A stretch of DNA of 64,000 bases, taken from positions 209,715,845 to 209,779,844 of the forward strand of contig NC_134568.1 in the NCBI RefSeq assembly GCF_050947875.1. The letters run 5' to 3'. The stretch's first letter is position 1. Every line of letters starts with the position of its first letter. Shown here in pieces: positions 1 through 11,849 of this stretch. The position numbers were made by a program, and so were the translations under genes. A model generated the notes under the pieces. The model made no database searches, was not told the DNA's origin, and was given only the letters and a program-made list of their open reading frames with translations. Source of the stretch: Dermacentor variabilis (lineage: Eukaryota; Arthropoda; Arachnida; Ixodida; Ixodidae).

Positions 1-1380
1 TTCAACGTGCGCCTCTCGCAGCGTGCGAAGCGGCCGTGCGCGGCGACATGCGGAGACCGCGAATTACAGAATGCGGCCGTTATCTCTTCAGAGAAAGCTC
101 GGGCCCAACACCGGTGCTTCCTATTCAGATACACGCAGAGCACAGAAATGCTTTTCTGAGATAACCCATCGGCCTGTAAAAAAGAAATTTGTTGCATTTG
201 AGCGAGAAAGTTGAATTCGATATATAGTGACAGTATCTTTTTTACAAGAAATTGCCGAAAATTGGTACGTTCGAAAAAAAGTAGGAGCACGTAGTTTACA
301 AATCCCTAACTCGGCACCAAGAACAGATATCGCAGTTCTGTAAGATTGAATTCGTTAAAACATCCGAAGCCAACAAATTTGACAAAGTAATTTATATATT
401 ACGTAAATTTGTTGCATGTTTATAGGAGTTTGCAAAAGTCCTACTCACATATTAGCAGCGTATTTTAGAGCCAGGTACGACACGTCCCTGTTGTCGGCTT
501 ACGTGTACTAAAAGATCCAATTTACAGAATTGTGATGTTTATCAGTGCCGTGTTACAGAGTTTTTATTTTGTATTTGTATTTTGCATTGATGTTAAATGT
601 ACAAGAATTAGATGCCTTAGGAAGGCTGGCAACGTTTCGATAGGTGGACCTATCTTTGCGAAAGGCTGTACGTGGTATCAAGTTATCAACTTGATAGTTT
701 TCTATTCTAAAATTTTGCGACTTTCAGAAATGTTTGTTAAAAATCACCGACCTTAATAAAAAATCCGCTTCCGACAGTAACTAAACTTTAAATTTTTCTT
801 TTAAATGCCAACAACCTCCTCAAATTGGGTGCAGCGGTTGCCGAGAAAAACTATTTCTTCTTTCCCAGATATTTAGAAGGGAGCCCCTGAGCTAAAGCTT
901 CCTCTTAAGGAGTGCAAATTATAGAATAGTGCAATTTACAGACATCGCCACAAAATTTGCAAAACAATAAACATCAGGGAATTGCTTTGTCAATGTTTAA
1001 AGCCGGAAATGATCTGAATGATGAAATATTGTTCCAGTTTTTCATAACATTTCATTTAATTTCCTTCTTCTTAACCCTTTCAATGTAGGGTTTTTTCATA
1101 GGTGGCGCAACACCAATGTCAGGTTTCTCTCTCGGATACAAAAACGACCACAATTGTTTATTTTTGGTTGTGCAGAAATAAAAAAAAACAATGGCACCGA
1201 TAAGGGCAAATGCTTTCTTTTTTGTGCGGTCTTCACATTCCTATTTGGCAAAAAGAATGACAACAGGAACATGGCTGGGCAGAAAGACGGAAACGTACCG
1301 GTACGACAGCGGTGCTGAAATAGTTAAATGCGTCGGGTGGTAGTGACGAATGTGAGCTGTAATGGTGGCATGGGGGCGTA
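1..1380. other. Unassigned AT-rich non-coding DNA
   Basis: I see no supported gene here. Open frames are below 75 codons, have no recognisable domains, and their composition is typical of random frames in AT-rich DNA. A poly-A run lies near 1180. Confidence 0.5.
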
Positions 1381-1384
1381 TTCA

Positions 1385-1590
1385 TCATCTTTATCATCAG
1401 CCTGGTTACGCCCCCTGCAGGGCAAAGGCCTCTCTCATACTTCTCCAACTACCCCGGTCATGTACTAATTGTGGCCATGTTGTCCCTGCAAACTTCTTAA
1501 TGTCATCCGCCCACCTAACTTTGTGCCGCCCCCTGCTACGCTTCACTTGCCTTGGAATCCAGTCCGTAACCCTTAATAGCCATTGAATAA
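1385..1590 (-). mobile_element. RTE/CR1-like LINE 3' end, 5'-truncated
   Basis: Read on the minus strand, this resembles the 3' end of an abundant tick LINE. It has the end of a reverse-transcriptase reading region, a phrase equivalent to 'CTGCAGGGGGCGTAACC', and then a short TGATGATAAAGATGA-type tail, which appears on the plus strand as tcatcatctttatcatca at 1380-1398. The same layout (CTGCAGTG followed by GATGATGATG) recurs on the plus strand at 21150-21560 and 22555-22740, so the three are related tails. This copy is a short, dead fragment. The family name is my recollection of tick repeats, and the exact clade is uncertain. Confidence 0.6.
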
Positions 1591-1599
1591 GTCTAAAAG

Positions 1600-2934
1600 A
1601 ACGTAAAACGCAATGGATTGTTATAAAATGGCGGTCCCTGAAATCTCATCACCTAAACACGACTCATTTGAATTATTATTGGCAATTATATGGGACTCGC
1701 ATTTAAAATGGTTGGTTCATACTACACGTCTCCCCCACCACGCCTCGTCAGATACGATGTAATAGATCGCGTCTTCGCTGGATATGTCTCTTACGATTTA
1801 AACCCCTACGATTTAAAGAACCGCGTTATGCTATGTCTTTGATAAAGGCTTTTTGTCATTTCCAACAAAAAGGAGTTGGAAAATTTGGCTGTTTAAACAT
1901 AAACATGCGACCTTTCTTTTTTTGTTAACTCACACAAGCCCACGCGGGCGCACGCACGCGCAGCACAACCACACAGCAGATATTGGCAGAAGCCCACTCC
2001 TCGCCGGCGTTCGACCTCCGTCGCATAAAACGAGTACCGCGTATACCCAATCGTGAGAAGAACATGGAGGTGTGATTTACAATTTCAGTGAACATATGCT
2101 CCAACATTTTCTCTTCGCACATGTACTGCGGCTAAAGCTTGACCATCAGTTGGCAACCTTAGAGAAAAAAAAAACAGAGCAAAATCAAGACCCCTTTGCA
2201 GGTTTCAGCAACTCCCAGTGGGTTACAGCAGCCGATCAATCGTGACCAGGGCGCAAAGCAAACGCAGGATGCACGAACTGAGGCGACACAGTGAGAGAAA
2301 GCAAGATGGCGGCCGCTCGTTCTTTCCTCGCATGTGCTCAGCGCATCTCGACGACTAACGCCTGAGACGATCGTCCTCGGGACACGGCTGTCGCGGTCGC
2401 TTGCAAGGAAACGCGTCGCAAAACTTTTGTCTAAATTCAGTCTCTTAGGGACGATTACTGAGCGTCAGGAGTCTCGGCGCCGTGGGGCACGCGCACCTTG
2501 CCTTCGGTATAGAGCCGATCTGCATCCACGAGGTTATGCTCAATGACATGCTGACTTCGCTTAGAAATTAATTGGGACTGTTCTAAATGCTCCCTCTGAT
2601 TTCCAGCATCCCATTACTTCACAGAGACTTTAGGCGATGTATGTACAAAGCCTTATCTTCCTAAACCAATCTCATTGTCTTTAGAGATATAGTTTGAAAC
2701 GCTTATACTACACGTCCCGATTTCGAACACGACGCGCGCGAGACCGTGACGAAGTTGCCGGACATGAAAACTCGTGAACTAGCGTTGGTGACAAATTTGC
2801 GAGTGTAAATTTTCACGTCACAAATCGTTACAACGAATGTGTGTATTATATTTTAATGCAAACTGGTTACGCAGTGTATGCAATTTTCGTTCGTCAGGAG
2901 CGTCAGTTTTGAAATGTATCCCGTCTCGGTGGGC

Positions 2935-2936
<2 letters not shown>
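1600..2936. other. Unassigned non-coding DNA
   Basis: No gene is supported. The stretch is unremarkable except for a slightly GC-rich patch at 2220-2540, whose open frames show no recognisable domain. Confidence 0.45.

Positions 2937-2978
<42 letters not shown>
2937..2978. repeat. (AT)n microsatellite
   Basis: About 21 perfect TA/AT dinucleotide units. Confidence 0.97.
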
Positions 2979-2981
<3 letters not shown>

Positions 2982-3711
2982 GCTTTGAAATATAAAAAGA
3001 CGGCTGGAAGGGTAGCCTTGCACCTAAATACGGTTAAGTCTTCTAAAGTGACTCAATTTATCATTTTAATAGGCAACCGGCACTAGTTGTTCTGGATAAT
3101 GGTAATATGTTTTAAATACTGGTGGACGACATGGATTACAAAACATTGGATCCCATCCATGCCATTCGCTGTTTTCCGCGAGCTAAAGCTTTTTCTTGAG
3201 CTGCGGATTATCGCTATGGAAAAAACGTTGAGTTTGCAGTTATCATTTGTAGGACTCAAGCGTTTGGCTGCGAGGCAATTTTCTGTCTCTCGTGTATCTT
3301 GCTCCTTAAATTTCTGCAGAATAGTGAACGAGATGTTCTTTTTTTTTTCAAGCGTTTTGTAGCAGCAATAGTGTGCTTGCTGAACTTGGTTTGTGGGACG
3401 CCTATGGGGGAACCTCTGCACTGAACGCACGAAATCTGAATGTAACGGAATGGTTCATATCGATGAACGTATGGCAGCGAGCATTCTAGAAAGCGCAGGG
3501 ATATGCGCGAAAGCGGAATATGTTACTGTATGGCACATCGAGACTGTGGTAGCGATAGTGGATCAGCGCTTGCATTTCACAAGCGTATACTTCACATACG
3601 CCACAAGTGGGAGCGAGTGGTCGCCTAAGTGCCCTGACTATATTTACCGCGGACAAGCATGAAGGCCCCACGATCACACGATCACACCTCCACGATCACA
3701 CCTGGGGCAGA

Positions 3712-3853
3712 ATTTGCGAAGCTTTTAATCAGCGAGGACTATTTGTCATTCGCCGGCTGCTTTCATTGATAAAAATGATAACTGACACCACGCGGCGGCG
3801 CGTGTTCTTAACAACAACTACACTGCACGAGCTGCTTTGTGAATACGGGCGTT
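3712..3853. mobile_element. Short TIR element (GAATTCACAAAGCTTTT family)
   Basis: Degenerate member of a family of about 140-155 bp. It starts with a TTGCGAAGCTTTT-like end and finishes with TTTGTGAATACGGGC, so the two ends are inverted copies of each other. The middle holds a conserved stretch about low-level 'cattggctggc' similarity. Other copies are at 4366-4512, about 4690-4844, 39419-39850 (three) and 58677-58817. It has no coding capacity and is probably a MITE. Confidence 0.5.
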
Positions 3854-4365
3854 GACCTCTGCCAGCGTTTCATCGTTGAACGTGTCTTAAAGAGGCGCGT
3901 GTAGGTATTCAGTTAAATATTACTGACCCTCCAAGACGTTCGTGTCAGCTTGGGAGAGGTCCCGTATTGGTGAGACGCTTTAAGAATGTGCAGTATACAA
4001 TATCCGAAGAAGGGATTCAACGGAATATTTACCGACGCTTCACGAGAGCATGCTCCAATACAAACGAATGAGCCGAGCTCCGAGCTTTTCAGTTATAACA
4101 GATGGCGATTAATTGGACCTTTTATTTTTACGAAACACAAGCGATAACAAACGAGTGGAGAGAAGCAAAAGAAGATCAACTGCGGGCACCGCAACGCGGA
4201 GGACTGCGGACACCCGGACTGTTTTGTGGCCAGAGGCGAAAGTAAATGTGTAGATAAATGTCTAAGGCGAACAGAGAAGTGTGGGGACATTGGACAATGT
4301 ACCAAAGGCCTTTGGGAATTATATCTCGCAGCACCCGCTAGCGGCATCTGGACAAATTAGGAGCC

Positions 4366-4512
4366 GAATTCACAAAGCTTTTCGGTGGTATATTCTTTTT
4401 TTTTTCTTATTGGCTGGCTGCCTTCGGCAATAATATGTGCAACATTATCATTGGCTGGTGTCTGCTCTTACGAGCACTTCTGTCGTAAGCGCATTTTCTT
4501 GAATAGGGGCCT
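4366..4512. mobile_element. Short TIR element (GAATTCACAAAGCTTTT family)
   Basis: Begins CCGAATTCACAAAGCTTTTC and ends in a decayed complement (TTTTCTTGAATAGGGGCC). The core is ATTGGCTGGCTGCCTTCG...ATTATCATTGGCTGG. It is the clearest copy in the first 10 kb and is non-coding. Confidence 0.6.
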
Positions 4513-4689
4513 AGGTGTGTGTGCAGGTTGCCCTAGCTAAATGTCCGCGTGATTTAAGAAATAACAAATGGAAACAACAGGTGCTGTTAGCCGTATACCC
4601 TTCTACTATTACATAGTGACCATCACTTTTAAAATGGGATAGCCTTTATCGGAATTATAACCTTCCTTTTCGTGTTTCTAATTTTTTCA

Positions 4690-4844
4690 AAGAACCTACA
4701 GGCACAAATTTACCAAGTTTTCACTCGTAATAACTCTTTCACAGTAACTGGTCGCATTCGCTAATTTGCGCTTGTTATCACTATTGGGTGGCCCCATTCC
4801 TTAAGAAGCGCTCTACAAACTGCTTTGCGAATACGGGCCTTCGT
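4690..4844. mobile_element. Short TIR element, degenerate copy
   Basis: Starts TTTACCAAGTTTTCACTCGTAA and ends CTGCTTTGCGAATACGGGCC, matching the ends of the neighbouring 4366-4512 copy. The core is diverged. It is non-coding. Confidence 0.5.
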
Positions 4845-5397
4845 GAAAATCGGCGTTGTTGAAGCAGCAACGAAATACCGGAAGATTATGTGCGATAATT
4901 CATTAGCGTGAAGTGAACCACTGACTCAGCTGTCTACACGCGGCGGACACGTCAGCTTGGAGTACACTTTGCTCGTGAGCCAGAAAGTCGTAAGCAGTCA
5001 CAAAACAAATTTTAAGCACGCTCTAGGTACGGCCACGTTACCCCACACGAGTACAAGTTACTCTAAGGTATCAGCTGTCGCATCTGGGAGCATTAGTGAG
5101 AATGTGGTCGCCGTGGTATACCAGGTTCCATAGAGGATACAAATTAGAGCATCCCAGTTGAGCGAATGAAACTCACAATAATTTCATGCTTACTAAGAAA
5201 AATACAAGAAAACAATTTGCAGAGGTGTACTTCGGCGCACAGAAGCCATTGTTGAGCGTACCGACCTTTCAGAAAGATTGCGTACAAGAAACGACGCAAT
5301 AGGTTCAAGTTAAATAACGGAAAACTTAAGAAACTCCGTGTCAGGTACACACGCGTGAGAATGCTGATCATATGCTTTGATAGACTACCTTGATATA

Positions 5398-6068
5398 CAG
5401 GGTGATCATGTTTAAGTTTCATGCAATTTTTAAAGATTGCCTGTTAAAGCTACCGTAATTCTAGTCCTTGAGTTGGATTGTTCAGAAAGGCGGACATTAC
5501 TTGCGCTAAAAATCGAAACATACATTCAATTAATTAACAAAAATCAATAATTAACTTCATAATTTATCACACTACGGCACATATTGCAATTTACGAATTG
5601 TAACTGGTGAGATTGTCAGACGTATCTACTTGGAATGAATTTCCAAAATGGCGCCAGTTTGAAGATATGCGCAGTCAAACTCACCATAAAAATGCCCTGT
5701 TGGTCCACTTATTGTTTTTTTTAACAAACCGTACTTTCATGCACTGAAGCGCAAAAGTAACTGGAACGCCATTGTATTTCGTCTACCGCTTTGGAAAACA
5801 ATATCTGGAAACGTGTAATCTTGGAAATGCAGTTCAAGTGGATGCATCTTGCAATGTCACAGCCTACAAATCGTTCATTCCAATGTGTGCTCTAAATTAA
5901 TTAATTAAAAGTTAATGAGTCAATTGTTGCTAATTAATTGAACATGTGTTTCGATTTCGCGCACCAGTAATGTCCGTCTGTACGAATAATCCATCTCAGC
6001 GAAAGGAATTACGTTACCTGCCATGGGCGATATTTAAAACTCCATAGAACTTAAATATGATCACCCTC
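5398..6068. mobile_element. Long-inverted-repeat MITE, CAGGGTGATCA family
   Basis: The left end (CAGGGTGATCATGTTTAAGT) is mirrored by the right end (…TATGATCACCCTC). The inverted repeat extends inwards for a few hundred bases: left GGCGGACATTACTTGCGC with CGAAACATACATTCAATTAA matches right-complement GACGGACATTACTGGTGCGC with CGAAACACATGTTCAATTAA. TA dinucleotides flank both ends (5396-5397, 6069-6070), as expected for a Tc1/mariner-type insertion. No transposase frame is present, so it is non-autonomous. A more decayed relative lies at about 42955-43560. Confidence 0.75.
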
Positions 6069-6109
6069 TATAGTGAAGGGCCACAAATTGAGTTTTTCTC
6101 GCACTGAGC

Positions 6110-6240
6110 CCGAGCACGAGGGATGGGCGAATATTCAAAATTTCTTATACGAATCGAATATCGTTTTGCTATTCAAATCGTATTCAATGCGAGAATTCAC
6201 TATTCGAATGTTTACTTCACTTTAATACCTTAACGATCCC
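6110..6240. repeat. Interspersed repeat rich in GAATATTCGAAT-type words
   Basis: The segment starts GGGATGGGCGAATATTC and repeats variants of TATTCGAAT/CGAATATCG, a pattern I associate with a tick DNA-transposon end. The boundaries and class are not clear. Confidence 0.35.
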
Positions 6241-6433
6241 TTAATGGGATATGAATACATCAGTAACAGATGGGAATACATCAGTACTTAATTAGCATAA
6301 TACATAATTGAGCACATGGGCAAGGAAGATACGTTAGGCAAGTGTTAAATAAATAAAACAAAAATACACAGACCCAAATAGTACCAACTACAAGCACACG
6401 AGCAATTAAGTACGTTAAACATAAGCCCCAGTT

Positions 6434-6830
6434 TCATTGCGAAAAGTGTGCAGTAGCCCACTCCATAAACGCGGAAGGGCAAGTGATGTCGGCAATTCGG
6501 TGGGTCAGGCTGTTCCACCCTGCGGTAGCATGGTGAAAGAATGACGCGGAAAGGCAGCAGTGCGCACTCTAGGGCGGCCCACTTGGAAAGTGTGCCGTGT
6601 ACGATGCGATGTTCGGGCTGCGGGGAGGATGTACGGGAATTGTCGGGTAGCCGTTTTTGTTACGATAGACGGCTCGATAGGAGCAGTTATGGAAGCCCCG
6701 AGGAAGAACGACCCCTTGAAAATGATGACCGGTTTCGAATGATTGTGCCGCAGAAAAAAAACCGCGGGTGGTGCGCAGAGGTCTCAGTTCCGGAACGAAA
6801 GCACGAGGCAGATAACTTGTGCTGAATGAG
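6434..6830 (-). pseudogene. CR1/Jockey-like LINE reverse-transcriptase C-terminus, frameshifted
   Basis: On the minus strand, about 6750 down to 6550 encodes a basic segment ending ...RTRHTFQVGRPRVRTAAF. After a one-base shift the frame continues as ASFFHHATAGWNSLTHRIAD and stops at 6434-6436. A TR.R basic run followed by FF...WNSLP is the usual carboxy-terminal signature of CR1/L2/Jockey-type pol proteins in arthropods. The copy is 5'-truncated and carries at least one frameshift, so it is inactive. Clade assignment is by motif only. Confidence 0.6.
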
Positions 6831-6929
6831 TTGCGCGGTCATTCAGTAGGACTGTGGTTTTCAAGCAGCTTACGAATTTGCTCCCTCGGTTTAGCCAAAG
6901 TAAATTGTTGTTTTCTAGTCTCACCTTGC

Positions 6930-6950
6930 GGGGGGGGGGGGGGGGGGGGG
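6930..6950. repeat. Poly-G tract
   Basis: 21 consecutive G residues. Length is likely unreliable in assemblies. Confidence 0.95.
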
Positions 6951-7057
6951 TTCTGCATCGCTTTAAGAAAATGTGAGGCGCTGTATAGTGCCGCACTTTT
7001 CTCTTTCAGCGAACACAGCACTCAAGGCGCAGCTGGTGACGTGCAGTTCCGTTGTTC

Positions 7058-7123
7058 CATTACGGTGTCCCTACGACACCGTAATGTGTCGTAGAACACT
7101 CTCGCAGGACACATTCGTGTCCT
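7058..7123. repeat. Two adjacent perfect hairpins sharing a GTGTCCTACG-type word
   Basis: Hairpin 1 has a 12-bp perfect stem (CATTACGGTGTC at 7058-7069, complement at 7075-7086) with a 5-nt loop. Hairpin 2 has a 7-bp stem (AGGACAC 7106-7112 / GTGTCCT 7117-7123) with a 4-nt loop. CTACGACAC and GTGTCGTAG between them offer an alternative pairing. The stretch may be internal to a MITE. Confidence 0.8.
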
Positions 7124-7390
7124 ACGAAAGAATTACGTCAGAGCTAGATTGCCTCAATTCCTGCCTTTCTGGAATCGCTTTGTGGTATTCAAATGACTCA
7201 TTTGGTGATTAAGTGTTTAATAAATTTTTCATAATTACTTAATTGAAGTAGCTTATTAAGAAAATGAAGAAAACATTCACGTGTAAGATAGGCAATATAG
7301 TTGCAAAGCAAAAGTGGTTCCATTCGCAGTAGAATGTTTTGCTATATTGTTGACATTGAGCGAGGCAGTTTCTATACGCGCCGACGTCAC

Positions 7391-7520
<130 letters not shown>

Positions 7521-7529
7521 GATTTATTT

Positions 7530-8640
7530 ATTTGTTTCAATTATAGTAATCATTATTATGAATAATAATCTTCATATTAAAATATTGGCCGTTTATTGGT
7601 CTTCCCGCAACAATAAATACGCTAGTGATGGGATAACGCATGAGACAAGACTATGTGAAAAAGAAAGAACAAGAAAAAAAAAGGGAGCGGTCAGACGGAG
7701 GACCTTGATGAACAGAAGATAGCGACGTCCGCTCTGAAAGTTTTTCGCCATGGCTTCACGTAGCACCATCCAGCAATTAGCGGTAGAAATATTCATCTGA
7801 TATTGTTTGACACGTGGCTGACAGCGCGGTGCCCCATTGGCGCTTGGTAACTCATGTGCGAGTTCAAATGGGTGAGCAGGAGCACCGGACAGCTGCACAA
7901 AACGGCGCACGCAAGGGCTCGTGCCCATCTCAGCGGCACCGATGAAAGAAAAGCGAATTCTCGCAAGAGTATTCTTCAGGGAGTCCGATTCGAGGCCATA
8001 AAAACAAGTTCTGACTCTTCGTTCATGTTTAGAAACAACGGCGTGCTGGATATGAATCAGCTAGTAGCTTGTGCAGGCCGAGTTTGCTAACCGAGGAGGA
8101 AATTACTCCTCACAATATTTTCCTCCGTTCATGTGCAGCCAACATGGTAATCGTAATGATCGATGGTTTCGTTGCCCTTGTAATAAATACATTAATTCAA
8201 ACACGTGATTAGGTATAATACATTGTCATATGGTTGCAAATGTCTTCTTGTCCAACTTGCAGACATAGATGCCTCGAGTCGGTAAATTCGTCACCTTTAT
8301 TCTGTTCGCCCCTTTATACTGCTTTCACCACATACTGCGCGTCTTCTATTCAGACTGCTTGAAAGAAAAATGTGCACTTTTCCGCAAATAAATGAACATC
8401 AGAAGCTCTTCTTCCTGGCAACATCGCGATGCAAACCCGCCTTTCCTTCATCGTAACGCATTCCTCACGCTTCTCAATGCATAAGGGAAACAAGAATACA
8501 GTGCGTATCAGCTTTGCGCTGCCGCCGTTCTGCACGTATATATACATAGATAAAACGGCGGGTGGCGTTGCACTTACGCCTTTCCTACATACAAGGGCGA
8601 CGGCAACACCCGGACGACAAGAGAGGCGCCTCCACTGAAA
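7530..8640. other. Unassigned non-coding DNA
   Basis: No gene or repeat family recognised. Short frames lack domains. Confidence 0.4.
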
Positions 8641-9400
8641 CCGAGGTGGGTGGGGGGGGGGGGGGGGGGGGTTCTTAGCGCCACGACGGGCCCGCCGCCG
8701 CGGTGACCTCCGCCGCCAGCGTCGTGACATGCTCCGGGTGCTCGACGCGGGTGCAGCTGGTCCGGCGACGCCCCCGGCCCACGCAGGCGAGCGCTTTTGC
8801 TGGCCCTCGGGCTGGCGGAACCGCTCGGTGGCAGCGGGGAAGAGGAAGCGAGCGATCGGCGTCGGGGAAGGAGGAATCCTGTCCCCTGCGCCGGTCGCCC
8901 ACTGCCGCCGATGGAATTAGGAGAAGTCGGCGGGGGATCTCCGCCGTTCGGAGGAGGAAGTGCACGCAGGCGCCTTAATTGGCCCGGCTCTCGCTAATTC
9001 GCCGTGAACCGCGAGGCGGTTCGCGTCTCCCTTTAGCAACTTCCGAAACAGCAGCCGCTCTTTTTCAGAGCAACGGGCCCATTCGGCGCGGTTTCGGCCG
9101 GCACCGGTTTCGAGCTAAATTTAGCCCGCCATTTCTCGCAGCTTCTCTGGGAAGTCGGTCCGGCCTCCGGGCCGCAGCGGATGCTGTGTTACCGGGCGGC
9201 CGGCGCAGTCGCCTCTGCAAGCCCTGGAGCGGAGGGATGCTTCCCTGCGGTTCCCGTCGCCAGACCAAGTAGCCGGGCGGCACGTGTCCCCGGACACCAA
9301 TACTCTTCCTCTGCCACGAGCAGGGCAGCCCCCTCGATACCTTGTCTGTTTGCTTCGCGCACGTGCGCTATAATTGACCATGATGGAATAAGCTGCACTC
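8641..9400. promoter_or_regulatory. CpG-dense block (possible promoter or 5' exon)
   Basis: G+C and CpG content rise sharply relative to both flanks. A 20-G run occupies 8652-8671. Several overlapping frames stay open (for example about 8675-8965 minus and 9121-9381 minus), as expected from GC-rich DNA with few stop codons. None shows a recognisable domain. The minus frame ending near 8675 contains a plausible protein-like phrase (EHPEHVTTLAAEVTAAAG), so a short exon cannot be excluded. Transcription evidence is needed to call a gene. Confidence 0.25.
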
Positions 9401-9404
9401 GCTA

Positions 9405-11600
9405 AACGAAGGTCATAAAAATATCCGTGTCTAGAGAACTTCCTGCAATCGCAGTAGTAAGTATTGCTTCTATATTATCCCTTCCTTTCATTCGACTGTG
9501 TGTGCTTACGTCGGTCATGTCATTATTAACATCCCGATCTGAATGCAGCCAACTTAAAGACCAAGCCCCTGTGTGTGAGACTCAGGCAATTATGTGCCAC
9601 TCCTGACGTGCATTCCGCACTCGGAGTCTTTGCACGGGAAGGGCAGGAACTGCGCCAGACAAAGTGCCGTTCCGCGCAAGCGCACACTATGTATGCGTTT
9701 CGGGAGCGGCACGTCACAGTATTTAAGGCTTCTGCGTGTATGGCCGGCAGACTGCAAATAGATACAGCGAAGCACGTACTGGGCGCGGCAATGCTGGCAA
9801 TACAGGCAATACTGGTCCGGTATACTGGACGAACAAAGTTATGTATTTTGGTAAAAAAAGGTGCGTTTAAGAAGGCTAAGAAAAGTGAACTTCAAACGTG
9901 AACCTTGAAAATTTCCCCTTACATTTCAAGGCACTGTACCTGCACAGCCAAATTGCGCGAGACAAAACTCTTAAGCAAGAAGAGGCTGTCACGCGAATGC
10001 ATAGACGCAATGGCCATTCATATCCGAGGCAGTTCCTGCGTCAGCGTTCTTTCGGTGCGTCTATCAGAAAAAAGAGAAAGCCTACTTATACACTCACAGC
10101 GCACGGCGGACATCAGCCGGTGCTGGTTCACTTCGGTTGTGCTGGCCCACTTCGACCTTTTTTGTTCCTGTTTCCAGTCTGCTGACCATACGCGTAGAAT
10201 AATGAACCAACTAGCCTAACTTCGAGTTCACTTGAGGTGATCAGACAAAAACGTTTGGGCCTAGATAGGAACGAAGAATGCACCAGTACACCGAGCTGTA
10301 TATTCTTCCACGTTTTATTCACCCTTAGAAAAACAGCGCACGCGAACGCTTAGCATGCGCGCTGTGTCTTCGATAAACCCGCGCTTTCTTTCGCAAGAAC
10401 CTCCGGCTCACGCACGTCCGCCTGTTCTTGTTTTATGTGGGGCACTTGCTGTGTAATACGTTCGAGCTCTGCGCTTTCGCACGATGCTTTACTGCCCGCC
10501 TGCATACGCAAGTGCTTGTGCCGTCCTCTTCACCGTGCATGCGTCGTGTTCATGTGTGCTAATGCACCGTAAATGTGTTACATAGCTCAACGCGTGCGAT
10601 GTAAAGGAAGTGTTACATAGTGGGGCAAAAATTCGCTTGTCTGAGTGCATTGCTGCTCCTCGAAGAGGAACGGCGTTAACAAGCTGTGTGAAAAAACCTG
10701 AGGCAACGAAACATCAGCGGTAAAGACAGCACGGGCTTGAAGTTATAGCGCAACATTGCGAGGACACGATTCATCTAGCAGGTTTTGTCATCACGAGAAG
10801 TTGCATAGCAATAAAAAAATAACAATAATTTCCTGAGCGACCGGATATTACATAGGGGCGAATAGACGAAGCAAAATCTCGACAGCACGACTTCTCGTCA
10901 CGCAAGAGCCTGCTAGTTAGAACTCCTGCTTTACCTAACAGGATTCGTTTCGCAGAAAAGAGTTGCACTGAAGTAATTTAAAAGTGATGTGCAAAACGTG
11001 ATCTTGCTTGTCTAAGAGACCTGGAGTGCTAAGCGACTTCGACTTTTGCTTGCATTCTGTGCAGCTCAACTATAGCATTCTCAACTTCCGTCCACGCTAG
11101 CATTTTTGTCTATTGTCTCTGAGAATACGAGAAACGCCAAGGAAAAGCAGAAAGAGGCACAGGCAGGAATATATACGTCACGAAGCAAGAGAAACTTACC
11201 CATTAATATTTTGATTTCCATGGCCATCAATCACACAGAGTAAAAATACCTTCAGCTTACTGGGGAGCAAACATATATACAAATTAACGTTAACGCAGAA
11301 CTAAACAGGGGAGTCAGCAGCATGGTGCGTTAGTACGCGAGGAGAGCACAAGATTAGTTTGAGCAATTTTAAGAAACAGAAGGCGGTACATTTGGCATAT
11401 GATGTTCTGGCTTTTTTAATGCTATATTTAAAGAAAAATGTTTTACCTTAACAGCAAAAGGCAGGCAACAATGAGCGTGATACGCGAGATTATTAGCAAG
11501 CAACGTACTGTTCACTTGCAGTTGAAATAACTATCTCTCTGCACTTGCCCTTCCAAGGCGCCAATTTTTAAGGAATACAAGTTTGTAAGAAGAGGTTTAT
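9405..11600. other. Unassigned DNA
   Basis: No supported gene. The longest frames (about 108 codons at 9575-9901) have no domain or codon-bias support. Confidence 0.4.
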
Positions 11601-11604
11601 TTGG

Positions 11605-11685
11605 GAGTGAGTGAGTGAGTGAGTGAGTGAGTGAGTGAGTGAGTGAGTGAGTGAGTGAGTGAGTGAGTGAGTGAGTGAGTGAGTG
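11605..11685. repeat. (GAGT)n microsatellite
   Basis: About 20 GTGA/GAGT units. Decayed units continue at 11718-11845 (gagtgagcg, gagcgagtgagtcagtgagtg). A second GAGT array lies at 37095-37179. Confidence 0.97.
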
Positions 11686-11849
11686 CTGTGGAATCGTTTA
11701 TTTACAACATATAAATGAATGAGTGAGCGCGCGAACTATTCAACGCGTGAGCGAATCTGAGAGCAAAAGTGGGAGAGCGCGCGATTCACTGAGCGAGTGA
11801 GTCAGTGAGTGATTGGACGTATGAGCGTGTGCGGGTGTGAGTGAGCATG

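Noticed and set aside
11605..11685. Possible CRISPR-like or satellite array
   Set aside because: Simple GAGT tetranucleotide repeat without spacers. Eukaryotic context.
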